31,311 nucleotides of DNA from Gemmatimonadota bacterium. Lineage in GTDB: Bacteria > Gemmatimonadota > Gemmatimonadetes > Gemmatimonadales > GWC2-71-9. The notes under the pieces are model-generated. The model searched no databases and was not told the origin of the DNA. It saw only the letters and a program-made list of their open reading frames with translations. This document shows, piece by piece, positions 9,295 through 18,028 of the stretch (its first letter is position 1; each line of letters opens with the position of its first letter). A program made the position numbers and the translations under genes. The DNA is taken from contig JAOTWK010000008.1 in assembly GCA_029862935.1 (NCBI GenBank), forward strand, positions 1 through 31,311, read 5' to 3'.

Positions 9295-11313
9295 ATGATC
9301 GAAAGCCTCAGGACACGCCCCGTCGAGAAACGACCGAGCCAAGTACAGTTGGCCGGACGCGTCCTCTTCCTGGTTGACGATGCCGGCATGGTGCGACGAC
9401 AGCTTGCCGGTGAAGATCTCCCGCGCCCGTCAAGTGAGCTCTTGCGGGACGATATCTCGACCGACGAGATCACCCCTGCCTATATCTGCTACTACTACGA
9501 CGACACACTGGGGGACTTCCCCTACCTCGGACTGAAGGCGGGAGATGAGTTCCCGATCACCCGCGGAAGCGTGCGGGACGGTGGGTTCGTGTGCTCGGTG
9601 AGTGGGAAGCGCAGAGGCAAGGGATCCTCCCGCGAGCAATCTCCCTATGCAGAGATGTGTGCGGGCATCCGGCTCGTGATCGCCGAGAGCATCGAGCGGA
9701 TCTATCGCGAGAACTGTCAGAACCTCGGCATTCTCACCAGCACCGACTTCTCGCTCATCGAGAGGCTGCGTGCCGGTGGTCCGGTTCCGCTGAGCGTGTT
9801 TTGCGAAGGGGAAGGGGATATCACGCGAGGGATCATCGAGTATGGAGGGCTGTTCCACTACAACGTGGCCCGACTCCAGGGGAAAGTGCAGGTGCCGTCG
9901 ATCTCGCGGCCAGCGCGGCCAATGACGCTTGCCGAAAAGATCGTTGCGCGGCACTGGGTGGTCGATCTCGCGCAGGACCAGGTTGGCACTCCCTACGTCG
10001 CGCCGGGCGATGAGGGATTCGTGCGGACGGACATTCGGTTCAGTCACGAATACGTCACGCCAATGGCCGCGATCTTCTGGCGCGACCACGTTGGGAGGTC
10101 GGAGCGTATCGTCGACCCCTCCTCGGTCTTCTTCTTTCGAGACCATCTGACGTTTCTGGAACTGGCGATGACGGATGAGCGGAAAGCGCAGGGTCTGCTC
10201 GATACGGCGCTGGAGCTGAAGGAGCAGCAGGAGACGTTCGCCGAGCAGCAAGGGGTGACCCTGTATGGCGAATTGCCGCGAGTCGGGCCGCACATGGCGG
10301 TGCAGGGTTCAGAGGCCATTTGCCATTCGAAGATTCTCGAGAACCATGCGCTGCCCGGTCAGCTGATCATCGGGAGTGATTCGCACACCCCACATGCCGG
10401 TGCCATCGGGGCCGTGGCGTTCGGCGTCGGTACGACGGCCATCTTCAATTCGTGGCTGACAAAAGATGTCCGCATCACCGTCCCACCATCGGTCCTGGTG
10501 CGCGTCAGCGGGCGCAAGCCACCGCAGGTGACGGCGAAGGATTTCATGCTGCAGATCCTGCGGCATCCGTATGTGAAGAACGGTCACGCGATCGGCAAGA
10601 TCGTGGAGTATGCCGGCGAGGCCGTGGAAGCGCTCTCCGTTGATGAGCGCGCAACAATGACCAACATGGCGGCCGAGGTGGGGGCGTTCACGGGGATCGT
10701 CAAGCCCGATGAAGAAGCCGTGGCATTCTTGGCGCGAGAACGAGGTCTCGATCAGGAAACGACTCGTGCCGCGCTCGAGGGGCTCTACTCCGATGACGGC
10801 GCCGAGTTTGAGACTGTGATTGACATCGATGCAGCCGCGTTGCTGCCCATGATCGCGCTGCCGGGGGATCCCGGCAACGGCTTGTTCATCTCTGAGCTCG
10901 GTGACGCCGTCAACGTCGACATCGCCTACGCCGGGTCATGCACGGCCGGCAAGAAATCCGACATGGACATGTACGCCGCGGTGTTCCGCGATGCCCTCGC
11001 GCGTGGTGAGCGGGTCCATCCGGACGTGCAGTGCTTCATCCAGTGTGGCTCGCAAGAGGTGAAGCGCTACTGCGAAGAGAAGGGATACCTCGAGATCTTC
11101 CGCCAGGTCGGGGCGCAGTTCATCGAGCCGTCGTGTGGCGCGTGCATCAATGCGGGACCAGGAGTGTCGTACGATCGTGAAACAGTGACAGTGAGCGCAA
11201 TCAACCGGAACTTCCCAGGTCGCTCGGGACCAGGGGAGCTGTATTTGGCGAGTCCCTACACGACAGCGGCGAGCGCCGTTGCGGGCCGTATCACGGCCTG
11301 GGAGCCCTCCTAG
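9295..11313 (+). CDS. Aconitase-family hydro-lyase with N-terminal swivel domain
   Basis: A [4Fe-4S] dehydratase of the aconitase/isopropylmalate isomerase superfamily, most likely aconitate hydratase (citrate to isocitrate) or a related hydro-lyase. The roughly 672-residue product has the LeuD-like swivel domain first (DDISTDEITPA, then GKGSSREQSPYAEM) and the LeuC-like catalytic domain second (GSDSHTPHAGAIGAVAFGVG). Cluster cysteines are C549 in AGSCTAGK and C614/C617 in PSCGACINAGPG. This order is as in AcnB but without the AcnB N-terminal HEAT-like domain, and opposite to AcnA. The frame is open upstream to 9022, but the ATG at 9295 best fits the divergent lipoprotein gene; 9238 is an alternative. 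No strong SD is seen. The stop abuts the stop of the convergent gene with no base between. Substrate specificity is not decidable from the sequence. Confidence 0.93.
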   Translation: MIESLRTRPVEKRPSQVQLAGRVLFLVDDAGMVRRQLAGEDLPRPSSELLRDDISTDEITPAYICYYYDDTLGDFPYLGLKAGDEFPITRGSVRDGGFVCSVSGKRRGKGSSREQSPYAEMCAGIRLVIAESIERIYRENCQNLGILTSTDFSLIERLRAGGPVPLSVFCEGEGDITRGIIEYGGLFHYNVARLQGKVQVPSISRPARPMTLAEKIVARHWVVDLAQDQVGTPYVAPGDEGFVRTDIRFSHEYVTPMAAIFWRDHVGRSERIVDPSSVFFFRDHLTFLELAMTDERKAQGLLDTALELKEQQETFAEQQGVTLYGELPRVGPHMAVQGSEAICHSKILENHALPGQLIIGSDSHTPHAGAIGAVAFGVGTTAIFNSWLTKDVRITVPPSVLVRVSGRKPPQVTAKDFMLQILRHPYVKNGHAIGKIVEYAGEAVEALSVDERATMTNMAAEVGAFTGIVKPDEEAVAFLARERGLDQETTRAALEGLYSDDGAEFETVIDIDAAALLPMIALPGDPGNGLFISELGDAVNVDIAYAGSCTAGKKSDMDMYAAVFRDALARGERVHPDVQCFIQCGSQEVKRYCEEKGYLEIFRQVGAQFIEPSCGACINAGPGVSYDRETVTVSAINRNFPGRSGPGELYLASPYTTAASAVAGRITAWEPS

Positions 11314-12705
11314 TCAATCTTGGCGTGGGGTTGGAGGGGGGGCAATCGTCTGCGGGTCAACTCGGTCATCCCCGCCGCCGTTCGTTCCCGTGACTCCCGC
11401 GGGCAGCGGTGCCGGACGCAACGCAGCCGGCGGATACACGCCTCGCGCGTTCCACAGCACCCAATCCGTGAGTCCCAAATCCTCGACCGCCCGGATCTGC
11501 GCCCGGATCTCCTCAGGTCCGTATCGGACGCGATAGATGGTGAAGGCCTGAAGGTACGGACGGATCCGTGCTGGTCGGTCGAGCCGTCGTGAGCGCACGA
11601 TGGCCTCTTCGAGCGCACGGCGGACGATCTCGTAGGGCTGCGCGTTGGGGTGTGCAATGCCATACGAGCCGCGTCGGTAGTGGCTCGGGTAGACCATCGG
11701 GAGAATGACATCGGCGGCCGAAGAGAGATCGTCCCACACTTGGCCGATGCCAAGATCTCCGGTCGCCGTAGTCGTCAATCCGAACACGTCCAGTGTGAAG
11801 GGGACGCCGAGGGCGTTCACCCGGTTGCGCAACAGGTTGATGTTGCGGCGAATGGCAGCGCGCCGACTCTCTCCCGCCCGACGGGCGGGGTACACGGTTC
11901 GATTGAGCCGGCTCGGCGGCTCGTCCGGAAAGCGGACGTAGTCGAACTGGATCTCTTTGAATCCCAGCAGGACGGCTTCGGCTGCAAGATCCGCGGCGTA
12001 GATCCACACGGAGTCATTGAAGGCGTCGACCCACGGCTCGCCCAAGCCGTCCCTCCACAGCGCTCCAGTAGTTGCGTCCTGTATTGCCCAGTCGGGCTTG
12101 TGTCGTGCGAGCAGCGGGTCGCGCGCAACGACGATCCGGGCGACGGCATGAATGCCATGCTGCTCCAACAACGCGAGTCTGCTTCTCGGGTCACGCGTGC
12201 GGATGAGCCCATTCGCGCCGATTTCCTCGGCAGTCGCCACGCTCGATCGATAGGTCAGGAATCCTGTCGCGTCCTTTACGTCGATGACCAGTGCGTTGAT
12301 CTCCGTTGTATCGACCAGTGCGATCAGACGGTAGAGGCGATCGGAGCCGAACAGCCAGCCATTGGCATACAGGCCTTTGAGGGCCGCGGGTGGTTGCCCG
12401 CGCGGCGGAGGTGGAATCGTGATTGCCGAAACGGACTGTGACCTGAATCCGCTTTGATAGTTTGGGAGGTGGTCGTCGTGGTGCACGTTTGGGATGCGTG
12501 CCTGGGCCGCCGGTGGCGGTGGAAGCGCGAGGCGCTGCGACGGATCGACCAGCATCTCGATGATGTAGTCGGGCAGGCTGTCACTGTGAGAAGGTGGCGA
12601 GAGCCACCATGTGCCGTCCACGGACTGCGCGCTTGCAGACGTCATCATGCTGACCACGGCGATCGACGCCACAGTCAGAATCCGAGCGAGAGGAGCCAAC
12701 GACAT
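11314..12705 (-). CDS. Secreted putative glycoside hydrolase (DUF4015 type)
   Basis: The 463-residue product has a clear signal peptide (MSLAPLARILTVASIAVVSMMTSASAQ split before SVDG, about residues 1-27) and a proline-rich linker. A TIM-barrel-like domain of the putative glycosyl hydrolase family DUF4015 follows. Diagnostic stretches are TEINALVIDVKDATGFLTY, ALLEQHGIHAVARIVVARDP, GFKEIQFDYVRFPDEP and ADVILPMVYPSHY...GIAHPNAQPYEI. The family is predicted to act on polysaccharides outside the cytoplasm; no substrate is established by the sequence. The C-terminus is a proline/glycine-rich tail. The ATG at 12705 starts the signal peptide directly; no SD is evident. It lies 118 bp downstream of the OmpA gene on the same strand, with a hairpin between them. 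Confidence 0.88.
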   Translation of the reverse strand: MSLAPLARILTVASIAVVSMMTSASAQSVDGTWWLSPPSHSDSLPDYIIEMLVDPSQRLALPPPPAAQARIPNVHHDDHLPNYQSGFRSQSVSAITIPPPPRGQPPAALKGLYANGWLFGSDRLYRLIALVDTTEINALVIDVKDATGFLTYRSSVATAEEIGANGLIRTRDPRSRLALLEQHGIHAVARIVVARDPLLARHKPDWAIQDATTGALWRDGLGEPWVDAFNDSVWIYAADLAAEAVLLGFKEIQFDYVRFPDEPPSRLNRTVYPARRAGESRRAAIRRNINLLRNRVNALGVPFTLDVFGLTTTATGDLGIGQVWDDLSSAADVILPMVYPSHYRRGSYGIAHPNAQPYEIVRRALEEAIVRSRRLDRPARIRPYLQAFTIYRVRYGPEEIRAQIRAVEDLGLTDWVLWNARGVYPPAALRPAPLPAGVTGTNGGGDDRVDPQTIAPPPTPRQD

Positions 12706-12753
12706 GTGAGTTTTGGTCTACCCTCCAGATGACAAGCAACGAGCCCAGACGGT

Positions 12754-12797
12754 GAGAGACGGCGCGGTCCGAGAAGCTCCCGGCCGCCCCGTCTCTC
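12754..12797 (-). terminator. GC-rich hairpin after the OmpA gene
   Basis: A 14-bp stem with a single C-C mismatch (12754-12767 with 12784-12797) and a 16-nt loop lies 27 bp beyond the OmpA stop, before the next leftward gene. It fits a transcription terminator or 3'-end stabilising hairpin. No T-run follows. Confidence 0.5.
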
Positions 12798-12823
12798 CGG
12801 AGTGTTGTGACGACGCGCTGTGA

Positions 12824-14386
12824 CTACTGCTGGTCGATTCTCCTGAGTTCGACTCGACGGTTCTGAGCGCGCCCGGCGCGCGTCGCGTTGGTCGCAATGG
12901 GCTCGTCCGGGCCGTACCCCCGCGTGACCATCCTGGAAGGTTCAACTCCCTTCCGTGCGAGGTAGGCTTTGACCGCCTGCGCTCGTTCCAACGAGAGCCG
13001 CATGTTCAGTGCTCGCGACCCGGTGATGTCCGTGTGACCCGCGACCTCGACACGCACTTCCGTACGGGCTAGCAGCGACGTCGCCACTTCGTCGAGCACG
13101 GCGTAGGAATCCGGCGTGAGCGCGGATCGGCCGGTGGCGAAGTTCACGCCGCGGAGTATGAGCGGCTGCACCACGCCCTGTTGTACCTGGAACAGCAGGG
13201 GACACCCGACCGCGTCGACGGTCCGACCGGCAGACGTGTTGGGACAGCGGTCCAAGCCGTCTGGGACGCCGTCTCCATCGCTGTCGAGCGGACAACCGAG
13301 CCTATCGACGGAGACGCCCTGAGGGGTGCCAGGACACTGATCGATCGCATTCACCACGCCGTCGCGGTCCTCGTCGAGCGCACAGCCCTGGCTGTCGACC
13401 TGGGCGCCGGCCGGTGTGTCGGGACACAGATCTAGACCGTCGAGCACACCGTCGCCATCGCCATCGGAGGGGCACCCGTCGGGTCCGACGGTGGCCCCCG
13501 TCGGTGTATCGGGACATTGATCGAGCCCGTCGAACACGCCATCCGCATCGGAATCGATGGGACAGCCGTTCGGATCGACGTCGGCACCAGCAGGGGTGTT
13601 GGGGCATACATCGATACCGTCGAACACGCCATCCGCATCGGTGTCGATCGGACATCCAGCGGCGTCGACCAACGCCCCTTGAGGCGTATCCGGGCACCGG
13701 TCGAGTCCGTTGAATACCCCGTCGCCGTCGCCGTCCAGCGGACACCCTCGAAGATCAACCTCGGCGCCGAATGGGGTATCGGGACAGGCGTCTCGTCGGT
13801 TGGGCACGCCGTCACGGTCCGTGTCTTTGGGCGGTCCACCGAACGCAAACACGGAAAGCCCGGCCGCGGCTCCGAAGTTCACAGCACTCCCGCTCGCAGG
13901 CGATAGCGCCGAATTCGAATACATGTCCCCGCGACCTTCCACACGGAGGGCCGCGCGGCCGCCGAGCGGAATTCGCAAGCCGACCAATCCGTGTGGGCCC
14001 CAGTCGTCACCGACGGCGGCGCCTCGATAGTACACCCGCCCGAACCCGAGTCCGAGATACGCGTTGGCGAATCCCATACTCAACGTGTGAGCGTAGATGG
14101 TACCGCCGATCCGAGTAACCAGAACGGCGTCTCCGGAGGCCGCTTGGTCGGTGGACGTGTGGTCACCGTTCGCTTCGATCGCGAAGAGACGGCTGATGAA
14201 CACACCGAGCCTGCCTCCTGCGCCGAAGCCGGCGTCGAGACCCGTGTCGGTCTTGTCATAGGCCGTCACGGTACCAAGCACACCGAGCTCGACCTGCCCG
14301 GCATTCCCCACCTGGGCCGCGGCATTGACGACGACGCTCGCCGTTGCGAGCATCGTGCACGCGAACGCTTTGGCAATCATGCGCAT
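12824..14386 (-). CDS. OmpA-family outer-membrane protein with thrombospondin type 3 repeats
   Basis: This is a peptidoglycan-linking outer-membrane protein of about 520 residues. Order: signal peptide (MRMIAKAFACTMLATASVVV, cleavage near NAAAQ, about 1-25), an eight-stranded-barrel-like domain (about 26-180), seven 30-residue calcium-binding TSP3 repeats (188-397; DxDxDGVxDGxDxCPxTPxGxxVDxxGCP) and a C-terminal OmpA domain (about 405-518). The OmpA domain contains NFATGRSALTPDSYAVLDEVA, VAGHTDITGS and NMRLSLERAQAVKAYL. The start is set by a strong AGGAG 7 nt before the ATG at 14386, even though the frame is open to 14449. It is divergent from the small selenoprotein gene. Confidence 0.95.
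   Translation of the reverse strand: MRMIAKAFACTMLATASVVVNAAAQVGNAGQVELGVLGTVTAYDKTDTGLDAGFGAGGRLGVFISRLFAIEANGDHTSTDQAASGDAVLVTRIGGTIYAHTLSMGFANAYLGLGFGRVYYRGAAVGDDWGPHGLVGLRIPLGGRAALRVEGRGDMYSNSALSPASGSAVNFGAAAGLSVFAFGGPPKDTDRDGVPNRRDACPDTPFGAEVDLRGCPLDGDGDGVFNGLDRCPDTPQGALVDAAGCPIDTDADGVFDGIDVCPNTPAGADVDPNGCPIDSDADGVFDGLDQCPDTPTGATVGPDGCPSDGDGDGVLDGLDLCPDTPAGAQVDSQGCALDEDRDGVVNAIDQCPGTPQGVSVDRLGCPLDSDGDGVPDGLDRCPNTSAGRTVDAVGCPLLFQVQQGVVQPLILRGVNFATGRSALTPDSYAVLDEVATSLLARTEVRVEVAGHTDITGSRALNMRLSLERAQAVKAYLARKGVEPSRMVTRGYGPDEPIATNATRAGRAQNRRVELRRIDQQ
13196..13825 (-). repeat. Seven tandem 90-bp units encoding TSP3 repeats
   Basis: The segment is exactly 7 x 90 bp and encodes seven 30-residue units, each starting DxDxDGV and ending GCP plus one residue. 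Each unit has two cysteines. The units are diverged at DNA level, so this is an old protein repeat, not a recent expansion or CRISPR. Confidence 0.95.
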
Positions 14387-14501
14387 AGGGCTTCTCCTGG
14401 AGAGCAATCTACCACTATCGACTAGGACTACCACAGTGAGGTAGCTCACCTTCGAGTCCGTCAGATTACCTTAGGAGCGTCTGAGACAACGAGGAGGTGC
14501 T

Positions 14502-14735
14502 TTGCGGCTCACAATTCAGTACTGCGGCGTCTGAGGCTACGAGCCGCGGGCCGCCAGTTTGGCGGCCGATATTGAACGGACCTACACCGACGCCGACGCA
14601 GTACTGGTCGAGTCGTCGGGTGGGGTTTTTGAGGTCGCCGTGGACGGCGAATTGATCTTTTCAAAGGTGCAGCTGGGCAGGCACGCCACGCCCGGTGAGG
14701 TCCTCCGGCTGCTCAAGGAACACCTCGGCTCCTGA
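14502..14735 (+). CDS. Rdx-family (SelW-like) selenoprotein with in-frame TGA at Sec11
   Basis: Read through the TGA at 14532-14534, the frame from TTG 14502 to the TGA at 14733-14735 gives 77 residues: a beta strand RLTIQY, the motif C8-G-V-U11-G-Y-E-P-R-A, a helix, then GGVFEVAVDGELIFSK and TPGEVLRLLKEHL. This is the complete thioredoxin-like Rdx fold (SelW/SelT/SelH relatives), whose CxxC or CxxU redox motif sits exactly here. The start is supported by GAGGAGG 4 nt upstream. A hairpin after the TGA fits a bacterial SECIS. The family is thought to act in thiol redox reactions. It lies 46 bp before the helicase gene, same strand. Alternatives are a sequencing error of a cysteine codon or a nonsense mutation; both are less likely because position and hairpin agree. 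Confidence 0.85.
14549..14567 (+). promoter_or_regulatory. Candidate bacterial SECIS hairpin
   Basis: GGCCGCC/GGCGGCC forms a perfect 7-bp stem around the loop AGTTT. The stem starts 15 nt and the loop 22 nt after the TGA, and the loop has G as its second base. Published bSECIS features (a stem-loop within the coding region, UGA-to-loop distance of about 16-37 nt, a G in the first two loop bases) are all met. Confidence 0.75.
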
Positions 14736-14781
14736 CGATTGGCGCAACGCAACGGCACGGGCATCTAGCCCCACCAGCTGA

Positions 14782-17373
14782 ATGCGTGGGGGCGCCTGGT
14801 CCGCCATGGGTGCCGGCATGACTCCCCGCCACCACGTCCGCGATCACTACCTTCCGCCCGACCCGGACGCCTACCGACGGGCCGAGCCGGCGACGGGGCG
14901 TATCATCGTCATTGCACCCACGAGGGCCGCGTGCGAGACGATCGAGCGTGCGTGTCACCTGCGGATCGAGACCGTCTTGGAGCGAGAGCATGGTGCGGAC
15001 ATCCGTGCTCTCGCGCGGCGCGGTGCCGGCTTTGGGATCGTGGCGGCCACGGGCACCGGAAAGACGCTCGCCATCCGACCTATTGCCGAAGAGACCCTCA
15101 AGGCCCCACTCCGTATCGGAGTGGTGAATCGGGAGCGCGAGGCGACTCCAGAGACTCCCACGTGGAACGTGGTGATCGTCACGACCGGCATCGCTCGCCG
15201 GTGGTTTCAAGACGAGCTGATTCTGCCGCAGGACACCCTCATCGCCGACGAAATCCACCAGACCTCCGCAGAGCTCGAGCTGTGTCTCGCACTTGGGAAG
15301 CGCGTCGGCTGCCGGTTCATCTGGCTGTCGGCAACCGTCGACCCAGCGTTCTACGCGGACTATTTGAATTCCGCCGAAGTGCTCGAGACCGCCGCGTTCG
15401 ATCCATCCTGTGCCGCACGCGTCCGGACGCGACGGCAGAGACCGGTCGCATTCCTCGACGCGCAGTTCATTCGCCGAGCGGTCAAGGACTCCCGAGGGGT
15501 GGCCGTGTTCCTGCCTACCCGTGCAGAAGTCGAGGCTGTGTCGGGTGAGTTGCGTGACCGGTGGCCCAGGCTCCACGCCGCGTTCTATCACGGCGGTGAG
15601 CCGATCCGGGTGATGCAGCCGTTCTTGGATGGGGTGGCGCAAAAGCCATTCGTGCTCGCCATGACGCAGGCCGGCCAGTCGGCACTGAACATCGGTGGGC
15701 TCGATACGGTGGTGATCTACGATGCATGCTACAAGAACCTCGTTCAGCGGGGCCGCAACGTGCTGGCGCGGCAATACCTGGGGCCGAACGAAATCCTTCA
15801 GATGGCCGGTCGCGTTCACGGGCGTGTCGCCAACGGCGAAGTCTACATCCTGTCGGACCGAGAGATCGACTTCTTCGCGCTGCAGCCCGTCCCCCCAGAC
15901 TTCCAACTGGCTGGGGACAACGAGCGAGTGGCACTTACCGCGGCCGCTCTGGGTGTCGACCTGACCCAGCTCGACCTACCCGTTCCGCTCGACCGGCGTG
16001 CCTACCGCGCCGCAGTCGAGCGGCTCGAGCGACGGGGTGTGATTGCAAACGGCCGACTCACGGAGTACGGCCGGGACGTCGAGGCGATGCCAGTCGATCG
16101 CTCCTGGGGCGAGCTCCTCGTGCATGCGGATCAAGAGCTTGTTCCCTACGTCGCAGTCATGGCGAACGTCGATTCGCTGCACCGTATGACCCGAGACGAG
16201 CCAGAGCTCGTCGGGCTCGTAGTGTACGGGAGCGACCACCTCACGGCATACAACGTGTATGCCGAGGCCGTGAACCAGTACGGATATCTGGGAGAAGTCT
16301 ACGGTCTGCCACGACACTTGTTCGCAGACGACATCGACGAGTGGGCAAGCGACCGGGGAGTACTGGTCAAGGCGATCGAGGATGTAGCACTCGGCATGGC
16401 GTCGGTGTACCGCACGCTTGAGCTACCGCTTCCGGCGGCACTTCCGATGGCGAATCGCAAGGTCCTGCGATCATTTCAGGATCTCGCTGCGCGAATTATG
16501 CCGTTTGACCTGGTGGTCGAAGGCGAAACCGTGTCCGGAGATCGGGTGCGACTGTCCGACTCGTCTGTCTGTGCACCACACGGCGCCATCGCGGGGGTGG
16601 TACGATACTTCGCGGATCGCTTCGGGGTGCCGAGGGGAGCGGTCGAGGGGACTACGGTCCCGTTCGATTTGATCAAGCGATACGCGGTGCGCGGGGATGC
16701 CGAAGTGGAAGTACGAGAGGATCGGCGACGCACCGGGCTCTGCGTGACGCGCTCGACCGAGTTCTTCGGGTTCGCGTTGGATACCGAGCGACGTCCGTTG
16801 AATGACGAGTTTCCCGCCGATCTCGCGCAGCGCGCACGTGCCGCCCTCGCTCAGGCGCTGATTAGCGGCGTGGCACCGCACCCGAACAGCAACAGCATCG
16901 CGCGTGCCGCGCGGCGGCTCGACGAGTACTGGCGTCGATCGGGTGGTGAAGTCGAAATGGGGAATCCAGACGCCATCAGCGAAGCCGTGGCACGGCAGTT
17001 AGAGTTCGTATCGAGCTGGGAGCAGTTCCTGGAGACTCCGGTGGAGTTGGACGTGGACGCGCTCGTACCCGAGGAGACACGTCGGTTGCTCGATGCGCTG
17101 CCAGCCTCCGCGACCGTCTTGGGTGACAGCGTGCCCCTGGAATACGATCTCGAGGGAGGCGTGGGCATTGTCCGGCTTCGGATGCGTGAGAAACAAGCTC
17201 GCCGCTTGCAGCAGAAGAACGTGCCGGAAACGTCGCGTCCGTTGTGGTTCAGTGTCATTCGGGGACGTCGCGAGATCATCCGGGCGCAATCGCTGGATGA
17301 GTTGCACGAGGCACTGGAGAAGCTCCCGGCACGTGGCCGCCGGGAGCGTCCGGTGCGCAGGCGACGGCGTTAG
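14782..17373 (+). CDS. Divergent DEIH/DEAH-box helicase (HrpA/HrpB-like)
   Basis: A superfamily 2 ATP-dependent helicase of 863 residues, probably acting on RNA. Motifs: Walker A AATGTGKT with K94, DEIH box (156-159), SAT (183-185), LPTRAE in the second RecA domain, and a motif VI-like QMAGRVHGR (340-348), which is one residue longer than the usual QRxGRxGR. A winged-helix-like region follows (about 400-450: YRAAVERLERRGVIANGRLTEYG), then a long C-terminal region not recognised in detail, ending in a very basic tail (RRERPVRRRRR). Length is near HrpB, but sequence similarity looks distant. The start is unsure: ATG 14782 or ATG 14818 (MTPRHHVRD), neither with an SD. The stop overlaps the convergent TetR gene by 4 bp. 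Confidence 0.85.
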   Translation: MRGGAWSAMGAGMTPRHHVRDHYLPPDPDAYRRAEPATGRIIVIAPTRAACETIERACHLRIETVLEREHGADIRALARRGAGFGIVAATGTGKTLAIRPIAEETLKAPLRIGVVNREREATPETPTWNVVIVTTGIARRWFQDELILPQDTLIADEIHQTSAELELCLALGKRVGCRFIWLSATVDPAFYADYLNSAEVLETAAFDPSCAARVRTRRQRPVAFLDAQFIRRAVKDSRGVAVFLPTRAEVEAVSGELRDRWPRLHAAFYHGGEPIRVMQPFLDGVAQKPFVLAMTQAGQSALNIGGLDTVVIYDACYKNLVQRGRNVLARQYLGPNEILQMAGRVHGRVANGEVYILSDREIDFFALQPVPPDFQLAGDNERVALTAAALGVDLTQLDLPVPLDRRAYRAAVERLERRGVIANGRLTEYGRDVEAMPVDRSWGELLVHADQELVPYVAVMANVDSLHRMTRDEPELVGLVVYGSDHLTAYNVYAEAVNQYGYLGEVYGLPRHLFADDIDEWASDRGVLVKAIEDVALGMASVYRTLELPLPAALPMANRKVLRSFQDLAARIMPFDLVVEGETVSGDRVRLSDSSVCAPHGAIAGVVRYFADRFGVPRGAVEGTTVPFDLIKRYAVRGDAEVEVREDRRRTGLCVTRSTEFFGFALDTERRPLNDEFPADLAQRARAALAQALISGVAPHPNSNSIARAARRLDEYWRRSGGEVEMGNPDAISEAVARQLEFVSSWEQFLETPVELDVDALVPEETRRLLDALPASATVLGDSVPLEYDLEGGVGIVRLRMREKQARRLQQKNVPETSRPLWFSVIRGRREIIRAQSLDELHEALEKLPARGRRERPVRRRRR

Positions 17374-17960
17374 CTGGTCGGCTCAGCGAACGAGAGGATC
17401 CCGAGCCACGTGGCTGCGTAGGACCCCTCCAGCTCGCGGCGGTCTGCACCGCCCAAGAGTTGAAACCCCATCCCATTCACGATGGCGCCTAATAGGAGCC
17501 CGAGCTCCGATTCGGGAATCCGCACCCGCTCACCCGATCGTTCGAGCATCTGCCGCGCCGCACGTCCGAGTGCTTGGCTGAAGCTTCGGTGGGTTTCACT
17601 GACCCGCTGGTCAGGCACGTGGCCTCCCGGTCCGAACAGGGTTGTCCAGGCGAGAAGCACCCCACTGGCTGACTCGCCAATCAGGAGGTTCCACGTCGCG
17701 TCGATCGCGTCCCGAGGCGAGGCTTCTTTCATCGCGTCGGTCCAGCGCGAAAGCCGGTCTGCAGCAAGTTCAATGGCAACTGCCTCCCACAACCGTTGCT
17801 TGCTCTTGAAGTGGTAATGCACAAGTCCCTTTGCGCATCCGACCTCAGTGGCGACGTCTGCAACCGTGACCTCGCCGGCGCCACGTCGCCCCACTAGGGA
17901 GAGCGCAGCCCCGATTATCGTCTCTCTCGAGTGCTCAGGATTGGTCCGTTTCTTAGCCAT
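17370..17960 (-). CDS. TetR/AcrR family transcriptional regulator
   Basis: A 196-residue TetR-type repressor. The N-terminal HTH (about 10-55) reads RETIIGAALSLVGRRGAGEVTVADVATEVGCAKGLVHYHFKSKQRLWE (shown here as one recognisable block of the family, with HYHFKSK ending the recognition helix). The remainder is a helical ligand domain. The ATG at 17960 is chosen because MAKKRT starts the conserved part and GGAG lies about 10 nt upstream; the frame is open to 18011. It is divergent from the PAS-Fis gene, with 176 bp between, where a promoter and an imperfect palindrome lie. It overlaps the helicase stop by 4 bp (TTAG). The ligand is unknown. Confidence 0.92.
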   Translation of the reverse strand: MAKKRTNPEHSRETIIGAALSLVGRRGAGEVTVADVATEVGCAKGLVHYHFKSKQRLWEAVAIELAADRLSRWTDAMKEASPRDAIDATWNLLIGESASGVLLAWTTLFGPGGHVPDQRVSETHRSFSQALGRAARQMLERSGERVRIPESELGLLLGAIVNGMGFQLLGGADRRELEGSYAATWLGILSFAEPTS

Positions 17961-18028
17961 GCCGAAAACTCCGACTGAATGCCCAGCCAGTCTCGCGGGG
18001 CTCCCAACCACCCCACGTCACCACCATA

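Noticed and set aside
13196..13825. Regular 90-bp repeats as a CRISPR array or satellite
   Set aside because: Period is a multiple of three, units are diverged at third positions and translate to classical TSP3 calcium-binding repeats.
14532..14534. TGA as a plain nonsense mutation or natural stop of a 10-codon peptide
   Set aside because: It sits at the exact redox position of the Rdx motif, the downstream frame is intact to a normal C-terminus, and a SECIS-like hairpin follows; kept as alternative only.
14582..14764. 60-codon minus-strand frame across the selenoprotein gene
   Set aside because: Shadow of the Rdx coding frame; serine/threonine-rich without a domain.
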